Shown: positions 8,479-18,415, counted from the first letter of the stretch. The stretch: DNA of 64,000 nt from Stenotrophomonas nematodicola (GCF_009467805.1 NZ_WIAY01000001.1:624982-688981); one strand, 5' to 3'. Numbers and translations: made by a program. The notes: generated by a model not told the origin, from the sequence alone.

Positions 8479-9096
8479 ATGGCGCGGATGCCCGATACGC
8501 TTGCCACCGCCGTCAGTCACAGCCTGGAGATCAAGCACAGCCGCTTCATCGCCCATGCCGCCCCCATCACCGACGCCGGCGCGGCGCTGCAGTTCCTGCA
8601 GCAGGTGGCCGTGCCCGATGCGACGCACAACTGCTGGGCCTACCGGCATGGCAACGATTACCGCTCCAGCGATGACGGCGAACCGGCCGGGACCGCCGGC
8701 AGACCGATCCTGGCGGCGATCGATGGGCAGGGGTTTGATCGCGTCATGGTGGTGGTCATCCGCTGGTACGGCGGCATCAAACTTGGCGCGGGCGGCCTGG
8801 TCCGTGCCTACGGCGGCACCGCTGCCGAATGCCTGCGGCTGGCGCCACGGCAACCGCTGATCGCGCTGGCCGAGCTGGACGTGCACGCCCCGTTCGACGA
8901 TCTGGGCACGCTGCATGCGGCACTGGCCGCCCACCTGGCCGAAAAGCAGGCCGAAACCTTCACCCCGTCGGGCGTATCGCTGCACCTTCGTCTACCGGCC
9001 GATCAGGTCGACCCGTTGAAAAACCGGCTGCGCGACGCCACCCGTGATCGTATCCGCGTGGAAACACGCACCGAACCAGGCCAACCGAATGACTGA
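8479..9096 (+). CDS. yigZ: YigZ/IMPACT family protein
   Basis: A 205-residue protein of the UPF0029/IMPACT family. Signatures: KHSRFIAHAAPI at the start, ATHNCWAYRHG, RSSDDGEPAGTAGRPIL and VVIRWYGGIKLGAGGLVRAY. The second, smaller domain at the C-terminus is present. The molecular role in bacteria is not established; the eukaryotic relative acts on Gcn2 signalling. Starts at 8479 or 8488 are equally possible. The last 8 bp overlap the ABC exporter gene, so the two are probably coupled in translation. Confidence 0.88.
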   Translation: MARMPDTLATAVSHSLEIKHSRFIAHAAPITDAGAALQFLQQVAVPDATHNCWAYRHGNDYRSSDDGEPAGTAGRPILAAIDGQGFDRVMVVVIRWYGGIKLGAGGLVRAYGGTAAECLRLAPRQPLIALAELDVHAPFDDLGTLHAALAAHLAEKQAETFTPSGVSLHLRLPADQVDPLKNRLRDATRDRIRVETRTEPGQPND

Positions 9097-10855
9097 CACC
9101 CCTCCCGCGCCCGCCCCGGCGCTGCGCCGCCTTGGCAGCCTGCGCACGCTGTGGCCGTTCGTGCGCCGCCATGCGGGGCTGTTCAGCGCCTGGCTGGTGG
9201 CGCTCGCGGTGTCCTCGGTGGCCACGCTCAGCCTGCCGCCGGCAGTCAAGCTGATGATCGATCATGGCTTCAGCGACAACGGCCAGATCAACCGCGCCTT
9301 CGCGCTGCTGTTCCTGGTCGCGGTGGTACTGGCCCTGGCCACCGCTGCCCGCTTCTTCTTCGTCTCCCTGCTCGGCGAAAAGGTCGTCGCCGACCTGCGC
9401 AGCCGCCTGTATGCCCACCTGATTGCGCTGGGTGCCGGCTTCCACGACCGCAGCCGCAGCGGCGAGCTGGTCTCGCGCCTCACGGCCGACAGCGAACTGC
9501 TGCGCAGCGTCATCGGCTCGACGATGTCGGTGGCATTGCGCAGCAGCGTCACGGTAGTGGGCAGCCTGGTCATGCTGTTCGTCACCAGCCCGGCACTGGC
9601 GGCGTGGACGCTGGTCGGCATTCCGCTGGCCGTGCTGCCGATCATCATCGGCGCGCGTCGTCTGCGCCACATTTCGCGCGCCAGCCAGGACCGCATCGCC
9701 GACGCCAACAGCCTCGCCGCCGAGACCCTGGGCGCGGTCCGCACGGTGCAGGCGCATGCACGCGAGCCTTACGAGCGCAGCCGCTTCAACGCGGCGCTGG
9801 GCGAATCGATCAAGGCCGCGCGCCGGCGCATCGGCGCTCAGTCCATCGTCACCGCCACCGCCATCGTCCTGGTGTTCGGCGCGATCGTCGGGGTGCTGTG
9901 GCTGGGGGCGCACGATGTCATCGACGGCCGCATGAGCGCCGGCACGCTGGGCCAGTTCGTGCTGTATGCGTTGATCGGCGGCGGGTCGGTCGGCGCGCTC
10001 GCAGAAGTCTGGAATGAACTGCAGCGCGCCTCCGGCGGCATGGGCCGGATCGCCGAACTGCTGCAGGAAGACATCGAGATCACCAGCCCCGCCGATCCGC
10101 AGCCGCTGCCCCAGCCGCTGCGTGGCGAGATCCGCTTCGACGACGTGGTGTTCCATTATCCGCAGCGCCCGGACACCGCCGCGCTGGATCATTTCGACCT
10201 GCACGTGCGCCCGGGCGAGACCGTGGCTCTGGTCGGTCCCTCCGGCGCGGGCAAGAGCACCGTGCTGTCGATGCTGCTGCGCTTCCACGATCCCGCCGCC
10301 GGCCGCATCCAGGTCGATGGCGTGGATGTGCGCCAGGTCGATCCGGCCCAGCTGCGCGCGCAGATGGCGCTGGTGCCGCAGCAGCCCACCCTGTTTGCGA
10401 GCACCGCACTGGACAACATCCGTTACGGCCGACTGGAGGCCAGTGACGAGGAGGTGCAGCGCGCTGCTGCGGCTGCCGAAGCCGACGAGTTCCTGCAGGC
10501 CCTTCCGGAGGGCTATATGAGCGAGCTGGGAGAGCGTGGCGCACGCCTGTCCGGCGGGCAGCAGCAGCGCATCGCCATCGCACGCGCCCTGCTCAAGGAT
10601 GCACCGATCCTGCTGCTCGACGAGGCCACCAGCGCGCTGGACGCGCAGAGCGAACGCGCCGTGCAGCAGGCACTGGAGCGGCTGATGGCCGGCCGCACCA
10701 CGCTGGTCATCGCGCATCGCCTGGCCACCGTGCTGAAGGCCGACCGCATCGTCGTGATGGACCACGGCAGGATCGTCGCACAGGGCACACATGCGCAGCT
10801 GCTGGCCGAAGGTGGCCTGTATGCGGAGCTGGCGAAGCTGCAGTTCATCGATTGA
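9089..10855 (+). CDS. MsbA-like ABC exporter, fused permease/ATPase
   Basis: A 588-residue half-transporter expected to act as an inner-membrane homodimer. Six-helix transmembrane domain (residues about 25-310), then a nucleotide-binding domain with Walker A GPSGAGKST, Q-loop LVPQQPTLFAST, signature LSGGQQQRIAIARALL, Walker B ILLLDEATSALD and switch histidine VIAHRLATV. All ATPase elements are intact. Closest in style to the MsbA-related exporters found beside yigZ in related genomes; the substrate (lipid, drug or peptide) cannot be told from sequence. It overlaps yigZ by 8 bp. Confidence 0.9.
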   Translation: MTDTPPAPAPALRRLGSLRTLWPFVRRHAGLFSAWLVALAVSSVATLSLPPAVKLMIDHGFSDNGQINRAFALLFLVAVVLALATAARFFFVSLLGEKVVADLRSRLYAHLIALGAGFHDRSRSGELVSRLTADSELLRSVIGSTMSVALRSSVTVVGSLVMLFVTSPALAAWTLVGIPLAVLPIIIGARRLRHISRASQDRIADANSLAAETLGAVRTVQAHAREPYERSRFNAALGESIKAARRRIGAQSIVTATAIVLVFGAIVGVLWLGAHDVIDGRMSAGTLGQFVLYALIGGGSVGALAEVWNELQRASGGMGRIAELLQEDIEITSPADPQPLPQPLRGEIRFDDVVFHYPQRPDTAALDHFDLHVRPGETVALVGPSGAGKSTVLSMLLRFHDPAAGRIQVDGVDVRQVDPAQLRAQMALVPQQPTLFASTALDNIRYGRLEASDEEVQRAAAAAEADEFLQALPEGYMSELGERGARLSGGQQQRIAIARALLKDAPILLLDEATSALDAQSERAVQQALERLMAGRTTLVIAHRLATVLKADRIVVMDHGRIVAQGTHAQLLAEGGLYAELAKLQFID

Positions 10856-10925
10856 CGACACACGCCTAACGCGTCGCGATGCATGGTGCACGGACCCTGG
10901 TCCGTGCCGCTGCAGGAGGTGTTCC

Positions 10926-11120
10926 ATGTCGTTCCGACAGTTCCCCGCCACTGACGCCAATGGCGAAAACTACGTCATCATCGAGTTCAGGGAGGAGGCT
11001 GCCAGCGACACCGCGTCGTCCGCGCCTGCCACCCGTTACGAGCTGGCCGATGGTCGTCATCTGGTCCGCGACGGCCGCCAGTTCCGCACCTCGGGCGGCG
11101 AACTTACCCTGACGACCTGA
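10926..11120 (+). CDS. small conserved-looking protein of unknown function
   Basis: A 64-residue reading frame starting MSFRQFPATDANGENYVII, with an excellent ribosome-binding site (AGGAGG) 6 nt before the ATG and a terminator overlapping its stop. It is soluble, with no signal peptide, and has two short beta-like segments (YVIIEF, YELADGRHLVRDGRQF) typical of small xanthomonad proteins of unknown role. Good translation signals make it a real gene; I do not recognise a family. Confidence 0.72.
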   Translation: MSFRQFPATDANGENYVIIEFREEAASDTASSAPATRYELADGRHLVRDGRQFRTSGGELTLTT

Positions 11121-11136
11121 CCGCTGGTCATTTTTT
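11118..11136 (+). terminator. rho-independent terminator after the 64-residue gene
   Basis: TGACC, loop GCT, GGTCA followed by six T residues. The stem begins at the stop codon of the preceding gene. It is short but has a proper T-tract. Confidence 0.65.
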
Positions 11137-11180
11137 CGCCAGCCATCTTGACACCGTTCTGTCGCAAGGGATGAACGCGG

Positions 11181-11232
11181 TTATCCACATGGTTGTCCGC
11201 AATTCATCCACACCCCCTGTGGATGAATGCGG
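11181..11232. promoter_or_regulatory. cluster of DnaA-box-like 9-mers, partly in a hairpin
   Basis: TTATCCACA at 11181-11189 is a perfect DnaA box. TCATCCACA at 11204-11212 and its inverse TGTGGATGA at 11218-11226 each differ at one position. The last two form the arms of a 36-bp hairpin (11197-11232, one-base bulge, loop CCCCC) that may also terminate tyrA transcription from the other strand. Confidence 0.5.
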
Positions 11233-11244
11233 CAGTGCAGCAGG

Positions 11245-12357
11245 TCAGCGTGACAGCACCCGACCGATGCCGGACGCGTCGATTTCCGCAGCCGCCTGCT
11301 GCAGCGCGCGTGCGTCGCTGCCGGCAACGAATCCCACGCGGAAATGCACGTCGCCGGCCGGCGTGCGCGACGAGTGGATGGAAGCCAGGCTCACCGCGTG
11401 GCGCTCGAACACATGCAGCAGTTCACGCAGCGAACCGGGGCGATCCTCGGGCAGATGCACGCTGATCGCATTGCGCTCGGTCAGGTCGGCCAGCAGGTAG
11501 CCCACCCGCTCGAAGGTATAGTTGCCTTCGGCCAGCACGGCCTCGCCCTGGCTGTCACGATTGTCCAGCAGCAGCTGCTGGCGGAACGCCGCCCGCGCAT
11601 CGTCGTCGCCCTGCCCGACCTGGCTACGCAGCGTCTGCAGGTGCGCAAGCAGGCGGTCGAGCATCGGCGCAACGTGCGGATTGCCGAACTGGATGTCTTC
11701 GTAGATGGCCGGGTTCAACGACAGGATGCGCGCGATGATCGCCGTATCCAGCTCGAATGACGCCGACCGGTACGGCATCAGCGCCGGGAGGGGGCCGAGC
11801 AGCGGTGCGTACTCGCGCAGCACGCCGGCCTGGGCCAGGTGCGTGGCGTGAACCATTGCCTGCACCAGCGCCATCACCTGGTCGTGGTGCTCGGGCGTGG
11901 CGCGCACGCATTCGGCCTCCAGTGCATCGCACAGGCCCTGCACCCACGGCTGCCACTGCGACAGGCGCGCCTCGCAGACCACCATGACGCGGCCTTTCAG
12001 GGTCGGCGCCTTCGGCGGCGCGGTCATCGGATGCAGGCCCACCACGTCGGCCTGCGAGGCGAGCATCGCCGCCACCGGCGCGGACTTCACCGACGTGACG
12101 TCCAGCCACAGCCGCCCTGCCTCGCGCCCGGCCGAGCGCGCGACGTACTCGCCGATCAACGCCGGGGTATGGCGGATCGGCGCGGAGAAGATCAGCACCT
12201 CCGCGCGCGCGACCAGAACCTCGGGGCTGTCCGATCGGGGATCAGCCGGATCGTGTCCCAGTACCTCCAGGCCCATCCGTTGCTGGAGGAACCGCCGCAG
12301 CCAGCGCCCGTAGGCTCCGGCACTGCCGACGATGCCAACCACCGGCATCCGGGTCAC
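11245..12357 (-). CDS. tyrA: prephenate dehydrogenase with C-terminal ACT domain
   Basis: A 370-residue protein. An N-terminal Rossmann domain (VVGIVGSAGAYGRWLRRFL), the central helical TyrA domain with the catalytic-region histidine (VVGLHPMTAPP and MVHATHLAQAGVL), and a C-terminal ACT domain (ISVHLPEDRPGSLRELLHVF) that would bind tyrosine for feedback control. It converts prephenate to 4-hydroxyphenylpyruvate in tyrosine synthesis, in the cytosol. The GTG start at 12357 overlaps the pdxY stop (GTGA), which supports that start over the ATG at 12348 and indicates coupled translation. Confidence 0.88.
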   Translation of the reverse strand: MTRMPVVGIVGSAGAYGRWLRRFLQQRMGLEVLGHDPADPRSDSPEVLVARAEVLIFSAPIRHTPALIGEYVARSAGREAGRLWLDVTSVKSAPVAAMLASQADVVGLHPMTAPPKAPTLKGRVMVVCEARLSQWQPWVQGLCDALEAECVRATPEHHDQVMALVQAMVHATHLAQAGVLREYAPLLGPLPALMPYRSASFELDTAIIARILSLNPAIYEDIQFGNPHVAPMLDRLLAHLQTLRSQVGQGDDDARAAFRQQLLLDNRDSQGEAVLAEGNYTFERVGYLLADLTERNAISVHLPEDRPGSLRELLHVFERHAVSLASIHSSRTPAGDVHFRVGFVAGSDARALQQAAAEIDASGIGRVLSR

Positions 12358-13262
12358 GCCAGGCGCTCGGGCACGAAGCGCTGCGGCAACGACAGGGCCG
12401 CCGGTGCGGCAGCCAGTACGTCGAACTCTTCATGCCCGTTGGCCAGCGTGGTCTCCAACGCCACGTGCACACCGGCGATCGCGCGCGAGATGGCCTGCTC
12501 GAAGGCTTCGCCGCGCAGCAGGAAGGCAACCAGCAGCGACATCAGCACGTCGCCGGTGCCGGCCACGTCCACCGGCAGGTGCGGCGAGGTCCAGCGCCAG
12601 ATCGCATCGCGACTCACCGCCAGCGTCACCAGCTGCCCAGGCTCGCCGCCCACGCTGTGCGCCAGCACCCACTCGGGCCCGCGTGCCAGCAGGGCCTGCG
12701 ACGCGGCGATGGCTTCGTCCTGGGCCAGGCTCGGCATCCCGGTCAACCGCCCCAGCTCGAACGCATTGGGCGTCACCAGCCACGCGTGCGGCAGCAGGCG
12801 CTCGGCGAACACGGTTTCCAGACCAGGCTCCACATACGGACCGGTGTGGGTATCGCCGATCACCGGGTCCAGGCAGTAGCGCAGCTGCGGCGATGCCGGC
12901 AGCACCTCGTCCAGCCAGTCGGCGAACGCGGTGCCATTGCCGACGCTGCCGAAGTAGCCCGAGACCAGCATCCGTGCACGCTGCGGCAGCCCGCGCTCGG
13001 CGGTGCCCAGCAGCAGGTCCGAGAACCACTCCGAGGGCAGCACGCGGCCACGCGTGGTGGCGTAGAACGGCGCGTTGCTGAGCAGCGTGGTCGGGATCTC
13101 CGCCACGCGCACGCCCAGCGCACGCAGCGGCGGTACCGCAGCGCTGTTGCCGGCATGGCCGTAGACGAGCTGGGACTGCACGGAGATGACATCGACCGGC
13201 GACGGACCGTCCGGGCGCTGGCGGCGGCCGTGGACCAGGTGGCTTTCGAGGGATTCGTTCAT
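12354..13262 (-). CDS. pdxY: pyridoxal kinase, PdxY type
   Basis: A 302-residue ribokinase-family enzyme that phosphorylates pyridoxal in the B6 salvage pathway. Visible elements: SVQSQLVYGHAGNSAA (substrate loop of PdxY/PdxK), LDPVIGDTHTGPYV, TPNAFELGRLTG, and DVAGTGDVL with the catalytic aspartate. The ATG at 13262 is chosen; an in-frame TTG at 13304 would add 14 residues. It overlaps tyrA, which is unexpected in pathway terms, although PLP is needed for the tyrosine transaminase step that follows TyrA. Confidence 0.88.
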   Translation of the reverse strand: MNESLESHLVHGRRQRPDGPSPVDVISVQSQLVYGHAGNSAAVPPLRALGVRVAEIPTTLLSNAPFYATTRGRVLPSEWFSDLLLGTAERGLPQRARMLVSGYFGSVGNGTAFADWLDEVLPASPQLRYCLDPVIGDTHTGPYVEPGLETVFAERLLPHAWLVTPNAFELGRLTGMPSLAQDEAIAASQALLARGPEWVLAHSVGGEPGQLVTLAVSRDAIWRWTSPHLPVDVAGTGDVLMSLLVAFLLRGEAFEQAISRAIAGVHVALETTLANGHEEFDVLAAAPAALSLPQRFVPERLA

Positions 13263-13327
13263 GGGATCGGCACGGTGGGGGGCTCTATGGCCATTATCCC
13301 CCAACCGCTATGCCGCATCCTGCCCGT

Positions 13328-14248
13328 CTACGCAGCCGTATCTGCCCGTTCCGGGATGTGGGGGTCACGCTGCAGCAGGAACTCCCAGGTATCGCTGAAG
13401 ACCAGTGGGTAATGCAGCGGCCGGTGATCGGCGAACCGTTGCGCGTGGACGGGCTCCCCTTCCACGCGACAGCCACCCGGCGATTCGAAGGCGACCAGCT
13501 CGGTGACAATGGCGTGGCGGGAGCTGCCCGCTTCCTGGAGATGGAGCGCATACGACGGATGCGCGGTAATGCTGCGCTTGAGCACTACCCGTCCCACGGC
13601 AGGCGCGTACCAGCTGACGCTGTGCTCCAGCCCCTCGACGGCCGATCGCCCCTGCCAGCGCCTGCCGGTCATGTCATCGGAGGTGGGATTGGACTTTCGC
13701 CAGCGTGCACGCCGTTCGATGCGGTACGCACGGACGCTGCCAATCCCAATGTTGATTGTCTCCATGCCCACCACACGACTGCTGGCCTCCTCTTCGTAGT
13801 CGTAGCGGTAGGTCCCGTTGGCCCCCACGACTGCACCGGGTTCGGCGAAGGCATCGTTCCACGCCGCACCCACCGCAAGTGGGAACCGCAGGATTTCCTT
13901 GCGCCCCTGGCGAAGCGGATTGACGTCCGCATAGGTGTCGGTGTGTTCAACCCGCGCCACACCGTCCCCCACCGCCAGCCGCGTCAGGCGCTCCGTCATC
14001 CCATCCAGGCGAAGGGACGACACAGGATGGTCGGGACCCATCGAGTACGTCCATCGCGTGCCAGGCGCCAACTGCAGAGGACGCTCGATCGTCCCATCGA
14101 TCGCATCCAGCCTGCATGCCTCCAACGGCGCGGCGGACACCGCGCCTGCAGCGAGGGAGGCAGTCACCACGGCCACCGGCCATGCGCGGCGTACAGCGCA
14201 AGACAGGGATCGAACAGCGGCGTGGACGTTGCGGGCAAGCGTGTTCAT
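13328..14248 (-). CDS. secreted protein of unknown function
   Basis: A 306-residue protein with a twin-basic start and a hydrophobic export segment (WPVAVVTASLAAGAVSAA) ending in a likely signal-peptidase site near residue 40. The mature part begins with a cysteine-containing segment (LEACRLDAIDG), has many short beta-prone stretches (GTRWTYSMG, TYRYDYEEEASSRVVG, SVSWYAPAVGRVVLKRS) and closes with ESPGGCRVEG. The two cysteines could form a disulfide. The beta-rich pattern resembles periplasmic lipocalin-like or DUF proteins, but I do not recognise the family. The ATG at 14248 is preferred over a start 96 bp upstream because it places the export signal properly. Confidence 0.65.
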   Translation of the reverse strand: MNTLARNVHAAVRSLSCAVRRAWPVAVVTASLAAGAVSAAPLEACRLDAIDGTIERPLQLAPGTRWTYSMGPDHPVSSLRLDGMTERLTRLAVGDGVARVEHTDTYADVNPLRQGRKEILRFPLAVGAAWNDAFAEPGAVVGANGTYRYDYEEEASSRVVGMETINIGIGSVRAYRIERRARWRKSNPTSDDMTGRRWQGRSAVEGLEHSVSWYAPAVGRVVLKRSITAHPSYALHLQEAGSSRHAIVTELVAFESPGGCRVEGEPVHAQRFADHRPLHYPLVFSDTWEFLLQRDPHIPERADTAA

Positions 14249-14342
14249 CGCGGCATGGTAGTAATCGCTGCAGGCACAGTCACCCACGCCTGTCGCGATC
14301 AACACCAAAGGCAGACGACCTGCACCGGACCGCGACGGGAAC

Positions 14343-14371
14343 AAAAAAAAAGCCCCCTGTCTCCAGGGGGC
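14343..14371 (-). terminator. strong rho-independent terminator of the dnaJ transcript
   Basis: On the minus strand an 8-bp stem (arms 14364-14371 and 14352-14359) with a 4-nt loop is followed by nine T residues. It starts about 30 bp after the dnaJ stop codon and ends the hrcA-grpE-dnaK-dnaJ cluster. Confidence 0.9.
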
Positions 14372-14400
14372 CTTCGGTACAAGGCAGGAACCAACGCCGC

Positions 14401-15534
14401 TTATGACGTCATCCGATCCCAGAACCCCTTCACGCCATCGATGAACGTGGCCGACTTCGGCGAGTGCTTGCGCGCTTCTTCGCCGGTGAAGGTGGTTTCA
14501 AACTGCTCCAGCAGCTTGCGCTGCTCGGTGGTGAGGTTGACCGGGGTCTCCACCACCACGCGGCAATACAGATCGCCTTCGCTGCGGCTGCGCACCGACC
14601 GTACACCCTTGCCGCGCAGGCGGAACAGCTTGCCGGTCTGGGTTTCGGCCGGAATGCGGATCTCGGCGTACCCGCCCAGCGTGGCCACGCGCACGGTGTC
14701 GCCGAGCGCCGCCTGCGAGATGCGGATCGGCACTTCGCAGTGCAGGTCGTCGCCGTCGCGCTGGAAGATCGCGTGCTCGCGCACCCGCACTTCCACATAC
14801 AGATCGCCCGCCGGCGTACCGGCCGGACCGGCCTCGCCTTCGCCGGACAGGCGGATGCGGTCACCGGTATCGACGCCCGCAGGCACCTTCACCGACAACA
14901 CCTTGTCTTCCTCGACACGGCCGTTGCCGTGGCAGGTCTTGCAGGGATTGGGAATGATCTGGCCACGGCCACCGCAGTTGTGGCAGGCCTGCTGCATGGC
15001 AAAGATGCCGCGCTGCACGCGCACCTGGCCGCGCCCCTGGCAGACGGTGCAGGTGTCCACCTTGCCGTCTTCCGAGCCGTTGCCGTGGCAGTCACCGCAT
15101 TCGGCCAGGGTCGGAATCTCGATGCGGCGCTCCACGCCCATCACCGCTTCTTCCAGGTCCAGCTCCATCACGTAGCCGATGTCGGCACCGCGACGGGCCT
15201 GGCGCGGACCACCGCCACCGCCGCCGAAGATGTTGCCGAAAATGTCGCCGAAAATGTCGTTCATGTCCGGGCCACCCGGACCACCGCCACCGCCACCGCC
15301 CATGCCATGCTCGAACGCGGCGTGGCCGTGGGCGTCGTACATGCGGCGCTTGTTGGCGTCGGACAGGACTTCGTAGGCTTCCTTGCATTCCTTGAAGGAT
15401 GCTTCGGCAGCCGCATCACCCGGATTGCGGTCCGGGTGGAACTTCATCGCGCAACGGCGATAGGACTTCTTCAGCTCTTCTTCGCTGGCGGTGCGGGACA
15501 CACCCAGCACTTCGTAGTAATCGCGCTTGCTCAT
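14401..15534 (-). CDS. dnaJ: chaperone DnaJ (type I Hsp40)
   Basis: A 377-residue cytosolic co-chaperone that presents unfolded clients to DnaK and stimulates its ATPase. N-terminal J domain with the HPD motif (KFHPDRNPG), a Gly-rich linker (residues about 75-110), a zinc domain with four CxxCxGxG repeats ([32 protein letters not shown]), then the C-terminal client-binding domains. All eight zinc cysteines are present. The ATG at 15534 ([14 protein letters not shown]) matches the family start. A long hairpin lies between it and dnaK. Confidence 0.97.
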   Translation of the reverse strand: MSKRDYYEVLGVSRTASEEELKKSYRRCAMKFHPDRNPGDAAAEASFKECKEAYEVLSDANKRRMYDAHGHAAFEHGMGGGGGGGPGGPDMNDIFGDIFGNIFGGGGGGPRQARRGADIGYVMELDLEEAVMGVERRIEIPTLAECGDCHGNGSEDGKVDTCTVCQGRGQVRVQRGIFAMQQACHNCGGRGQIIPNPCKTCHGNGRVEEDKVLSVKVPAGVDTGDRIRLSGEGEAGPAGTPAGDLYVEVRVREHAIFQRDGDDLHCEVPIRISQAALGDTVRVATLGGYAEIRIPAETQTGKLFRLRGKGVRSVRSRSEGDLYCRVVVETPVNLTTEQRKLLEQFETTFTGEEARKHSPKSATFIDGVKGFWDRMTS

Positions 15535-15572
15535 AACTTGGATCGGGTTCCGGAAGTCGGGATTCGTCAACG

Positions 15573-15602
15573 CGCAAGAGCGGAACCAGGTCCGCTCTTG
15601 CG
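15573..15602 (-). other. perfect 12-bp hairpin between dnaK and dnaJ
   Basis: CGCAAGAGCGGA and TCCGCTCTTGCG separated by the loop ACCAGG. No T-tract follows in either direction, so it is more likely an mRNA processing, stability or partial-attenuation element than a full terminator. A weaker 7-bp hairpin (CGGGACG/CGTCCCG) lies nearer dnaK at about 15658-15683. Confidence 0.7.
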
Positions 15603-15695
15603 TCGGGCGCCCCGACAGGCCGGGATACGGCTGTCAGGACCTGGGGGAAACGACAACGGGACGCTGCCTGCGCAACGTCCCGCGTCTTGTCCGGA

Positions 15696-17630
15696 TCAGG
15701 ACTTCTTGTCGTCCTTGACTTCGGTGAACTCGGCGTCCACCACGTCGTCATGCGCGCCGTTGGTGTTGCCGGCACCGGCATCGGCACCCGCAGCGGCACC
15801 GCCCTGCTCGGCGGCGGCCGCCGCGGCGAACAGCGACTGGCCGGCCTCTTCCAGCACCTTCGACTTGGCTTCGATCTGCGCCTTGTCGTCGCCCTTCATC
15901 GCCGTTTCCAGGTCGGACAGGGCCGACTCGACCTTGCCGATCACATCACCACCGACCTTGCTGCCGTGCTCGTTGATCGCAGTACGGGTACCGTGGATCA
16001 GCGCGTCGGCCTGGTTGCGGGCCTGGACCAGCTCGTGGAACTTCTTGTCTTCCTCGCGGTTGGCTTCCGCGTCGGCGACCATGCGCGCGATCTCGTCCTC
16101 GGACAGACCCGAACCGGCCTTGATCTCGACCTTCTGTTCCTTGTTGGTCTTCTTGTCCTTGGCCGACACGTGCAGGATGCCGTTGGCGTCGATGTCGAAG
16201 GACACTTCCACCTGCGGCATGCCGCGCGGGGCCGGCTCGATGCCGGACAGGTCGAACTTGGCCAGCGACTTGTTGAAGCGGGCCTGTTCGCGCTCACCCT
16301 GCAGCACGTGCACGGTCACGGCCGACTGGTTGTCCTCGGCGGTGGAGAACACCTGCGAGGCCTTGGTCGGGATGGTGGTGTTCTTCTCGATGATCTTGGT
16401 GAACACGCCACCCATCGTCTCGATGCCCAGCGACAGCGGGGTCACGTCCAGCAGCAGCACGTCCTTGACGTCGCCGCCGAGCACGCCACCCTGGATGGCC
16501 GCACCCAGTGCCACGGCTTCGTCCGGGTTGACGTCCTTGCGCGGTTCCTTGCCGAAGAACTCGGTCACGGCCTGCTGTACCTTCGGCATGCGGGTCTGGC
16601 CGCCGACCAGGATCACTTCGCTGATGTCGCTCGAGCGCAGGCCGGCGTCATTCAGCGCCACGCGGCACGGTTCGATCGACTTCTTGATCAGCTCTTCCAC
16701 CAGCGCTTCCAGCTTGGCGCGGGTCAGCTTGATGTTCAGGTGCTTCGGACCCGAGGCGTCGGCGGTGACGTACGGCAGGTTCACTTCGGTCTGCTGCGCG
16801 CTGGACAGTTCGATCTTGGCGCGCTCGGCGGCGTCCTTCAGGCGCTGCAGGGCCAGCGGATCCTTGCGCAGGTCGATGCCCTGGTCCTTGTTGAACTCGT
16901 CGACGAGGTACTCGATGACGCGGTTGTCGAAGTCTTCGCCGCCCAGGAAGGTGTCGCCGTTGGTGGCCAGCACTTCGAACTGCTTTTCACCGTCGACGTT
17001 GGCGATTTCGATCACCGACACGTCGAAGGTGCCGCCGCCCAGGTCGTACACCACGATCTTGCGATCCTTGTTGTCGCCCTTGTCCAGGCCATAGGCCAGT
17101 GCGGCCGCGGTCGGCTCGTTGATGATGCGCTTGACGTCCAGACCGGCAATGCGGCCGGCGTCCTTGGTCGCCTGGCGCTGGCTGTCGTTGAAGTAGGCCG
17201 GCACGGTGATCACCGCTTCGGTCACGGTCTCGCCCAGGAAGGCTTCGGCCGTCTTCTTCATCTTCTCCAGCACGCGGGCGGAGATTTCCTGCGGCGCCAT
17301 CTTCTTGGCGTCGCTGGTCTGCACCCAGGCGTCGCCGTTGTCGTGGGCCAGGATGCCGTAGGGCACGTGCGCGATGTCCTTCTGGACTTCAGCGTCGGTG
17401 AACTTGCGGCCGATCAGGCGCTTGACGGCGTAGAAGGTGTTCTTCGGGTTGGTGACGGCCTGGCGCTTGGCCGAGGCGCCCACCAGCACTTCGCCGTCCT
17501 TGGTGTAGGCGACGATGGAAGGCGTGGTGCGGTCACCCTCCGCATTCTCGATGACGCGGGCCTTGCCGCCGTCCATGATCGCCACACACGAGTTGGTGGT
17601 GCCGAGGTCGATACCAATGATCTTGCCCAT
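15696..17630 (-). CDS. dnaK: chaperone DnaK (Hsp70)
   Basis: A 644-residue Hsp70. Nucleotide-binding domain with [12 protein letters not shown] at the start, [17 protein letters not shown] and [14 protein letters not shown] (phosphate loops); interdomain linker [13 protein letters not shown]; substrate-binding domain; C-terminal helical lid and a Gly/Ala-rich tail ending [15 protein letters not shown] (the EEVD-like bacterial tail). It folds and refolds proteins with DnaJ and GrpE and would feed back on sigma32. The ATG at 17630 follows GGAG. It has its own sigma32-type promoter in the grpE-dnaK gap. Confidence 0.98.
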   Translation of the reverse strand: MGKIIGIDLGTTNSCVAIMDGGKARVIENAEGDRTTPSIVAYTKDGEVLVGASAKRQAVTNPKNTFYAVKRLIGRKFTDAEVQKDIAHVPYGILAHDNGDAWVQTSDAKKMAPQEISARVLEKMKKTAEAFLGETVTEAVITVPAYFNDSQRQATKDAGRIAGLDVKRIINEPTAAALAYGLDKGDNKDRKIVVYDLGGGTFDVSVIEIANVDGEKQFEVLATNGDTFLGGEDFDNRVIEYLVDEFNKDQGIDLRKDPLALQRLKDAAERAKIELSSAQQTEVNLPYVTADASGPKHLNIKLTRAKLEALVEELIKKSIEPCRVALNDAGLRSSDISEVILVGGQTRMPKVQQAVTEFFGKEPRKDVNPDEAVALGAAIQGGVLGGDVKDVLLLDVTPLSLGIETMGGVFTKIIEKNTTIPTKASQVFSTAEDNQSAVTVHVLQGEREQARFNKSLAKFDLSGIEPAPRGMPQVEVSFDIDANGILHVSAKDKKTNKEQKVEIKAGSGLSEDEIARMVADAEANREEDKKFHELVQARNQADALIHGTRTAINEHGSKVGGDVIGKVESALSDLETAMKGDDKAQIEAKSKVLEEAGQSLFAAAAAAEQGGAAAGADAGAGNTNGAHDDVVDAEFTEVKDDKKS

Positions 17631-17688
17631 GAGGGAGACTCCTGAAAGTTCTGGGAACATCCGGCTGCTGCCGGGTTATGAATGGGAT

Positions 17689-17715
17689 GTGTGGGACGCC
17701 GGGAAGACTTTCAAG
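17689..17715 (-). promoter_or_regulatory. sigma32-type heat-shock promoter upstream of dnaK
   Basis: CTTGAAA (17715-17709), a 13-bp spacer, then CCCACAC (17695-17689). The -35 matches the sigma32 consensus exactly and the -10 begins with CCCA. It lies about 60 bp before the dnaK start codon. Confidence 0.75.
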
Positions 17716-17814
17716 CCATCCACCGAACACAGTGTCCGATGGCTGCCAAACGCGTTCAGCGTCCGGTGATGGGGCCGGGCGGAACCGGCCCCCTCCGCCG
17801 GGGAGCGCCCGGCG

Positions 17815-18333
17815 TCACGCGTCGCGTGCGACCACGACCAGGGCCGGGCGCAGCAGGCGATCATTGAGCTGATAGCCCTTCTGGAACACCTGGACCACGC
17901 TGCCGGGTGCCGCACCGGGCGCGTCGACCTGGCTGATGGCCTGGTGGTGGTCCGGGTTGAACGGCTGGCCGGTCGGGTCCAGCAGGGTCAGGCCGTTGTC
18001 CGCGGCGACCTTGAGCAGCTGCTTGTACGTCAGCTCCAGGCCTTCGCGAAGCGGGCTGGGGTCGGTGCCGGCGGCTGCCAGGCCGGCGTCGAGGCTGTCG
18101 AACACCGGCAGCAGCTCGCCCAGCAGCTTTTCATTGGCGAAGCGGCGCGCCTGCTCGACGTCGCGGGCCACGCGCTTGCGCTGGTTGTCCAGGTCGGCGC
18201 GCTCGCGCAGCGACTCGGCCTTCAGCAGCGCCAGCTCGTTGTGCAGGCTCTCGACCTGCTGCTGCAGCGCATCGGCCGGGGCCTGCTCGCCGGTCGACGT
18301 CTGGGATGCGATATCTGACTGATCTTGGTTCAT
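17815..18333 (-). CDS. grpE: nucleotide exchange factor GrpE
   Basis: A 172-residue cytosolic protein that releases ADP from DnaK. A long N-terminal coiled coil (about residues 20-80, heptads through [19 protein letters not shown]) leads to the four-helix region and the C-terminal beta domain that contacts DnaK ([40 protein letters not shown], conserved in order). Length and layout are typical. It sits between hrcA and dnaK on the same strand. Confidence 0.96.
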   Translation of the reverse strand: MNQDQSDIASQTSTGEQAPADALQQQVESLHNELALLKAESLRERADLDNQRKRVARDVEQARRFANEKLLGELLPVFDSLDAGLAAAGTDPSPLREGLELTYKQLLKVAADNGLTLLDPTGQPFNPDHHQAISQVDAPGAAPGSVVQVFQKGYQLNDRLLRPALVVVARDA

Positions 18334-18415
18334 TTCCGTTTCCCTGGCGGTGACTCCCCGCCTCCACCCACCCCTATGTGGGCGCGCCGACCGGTTTCAA
18401 GAGCTGAACCGTCGA

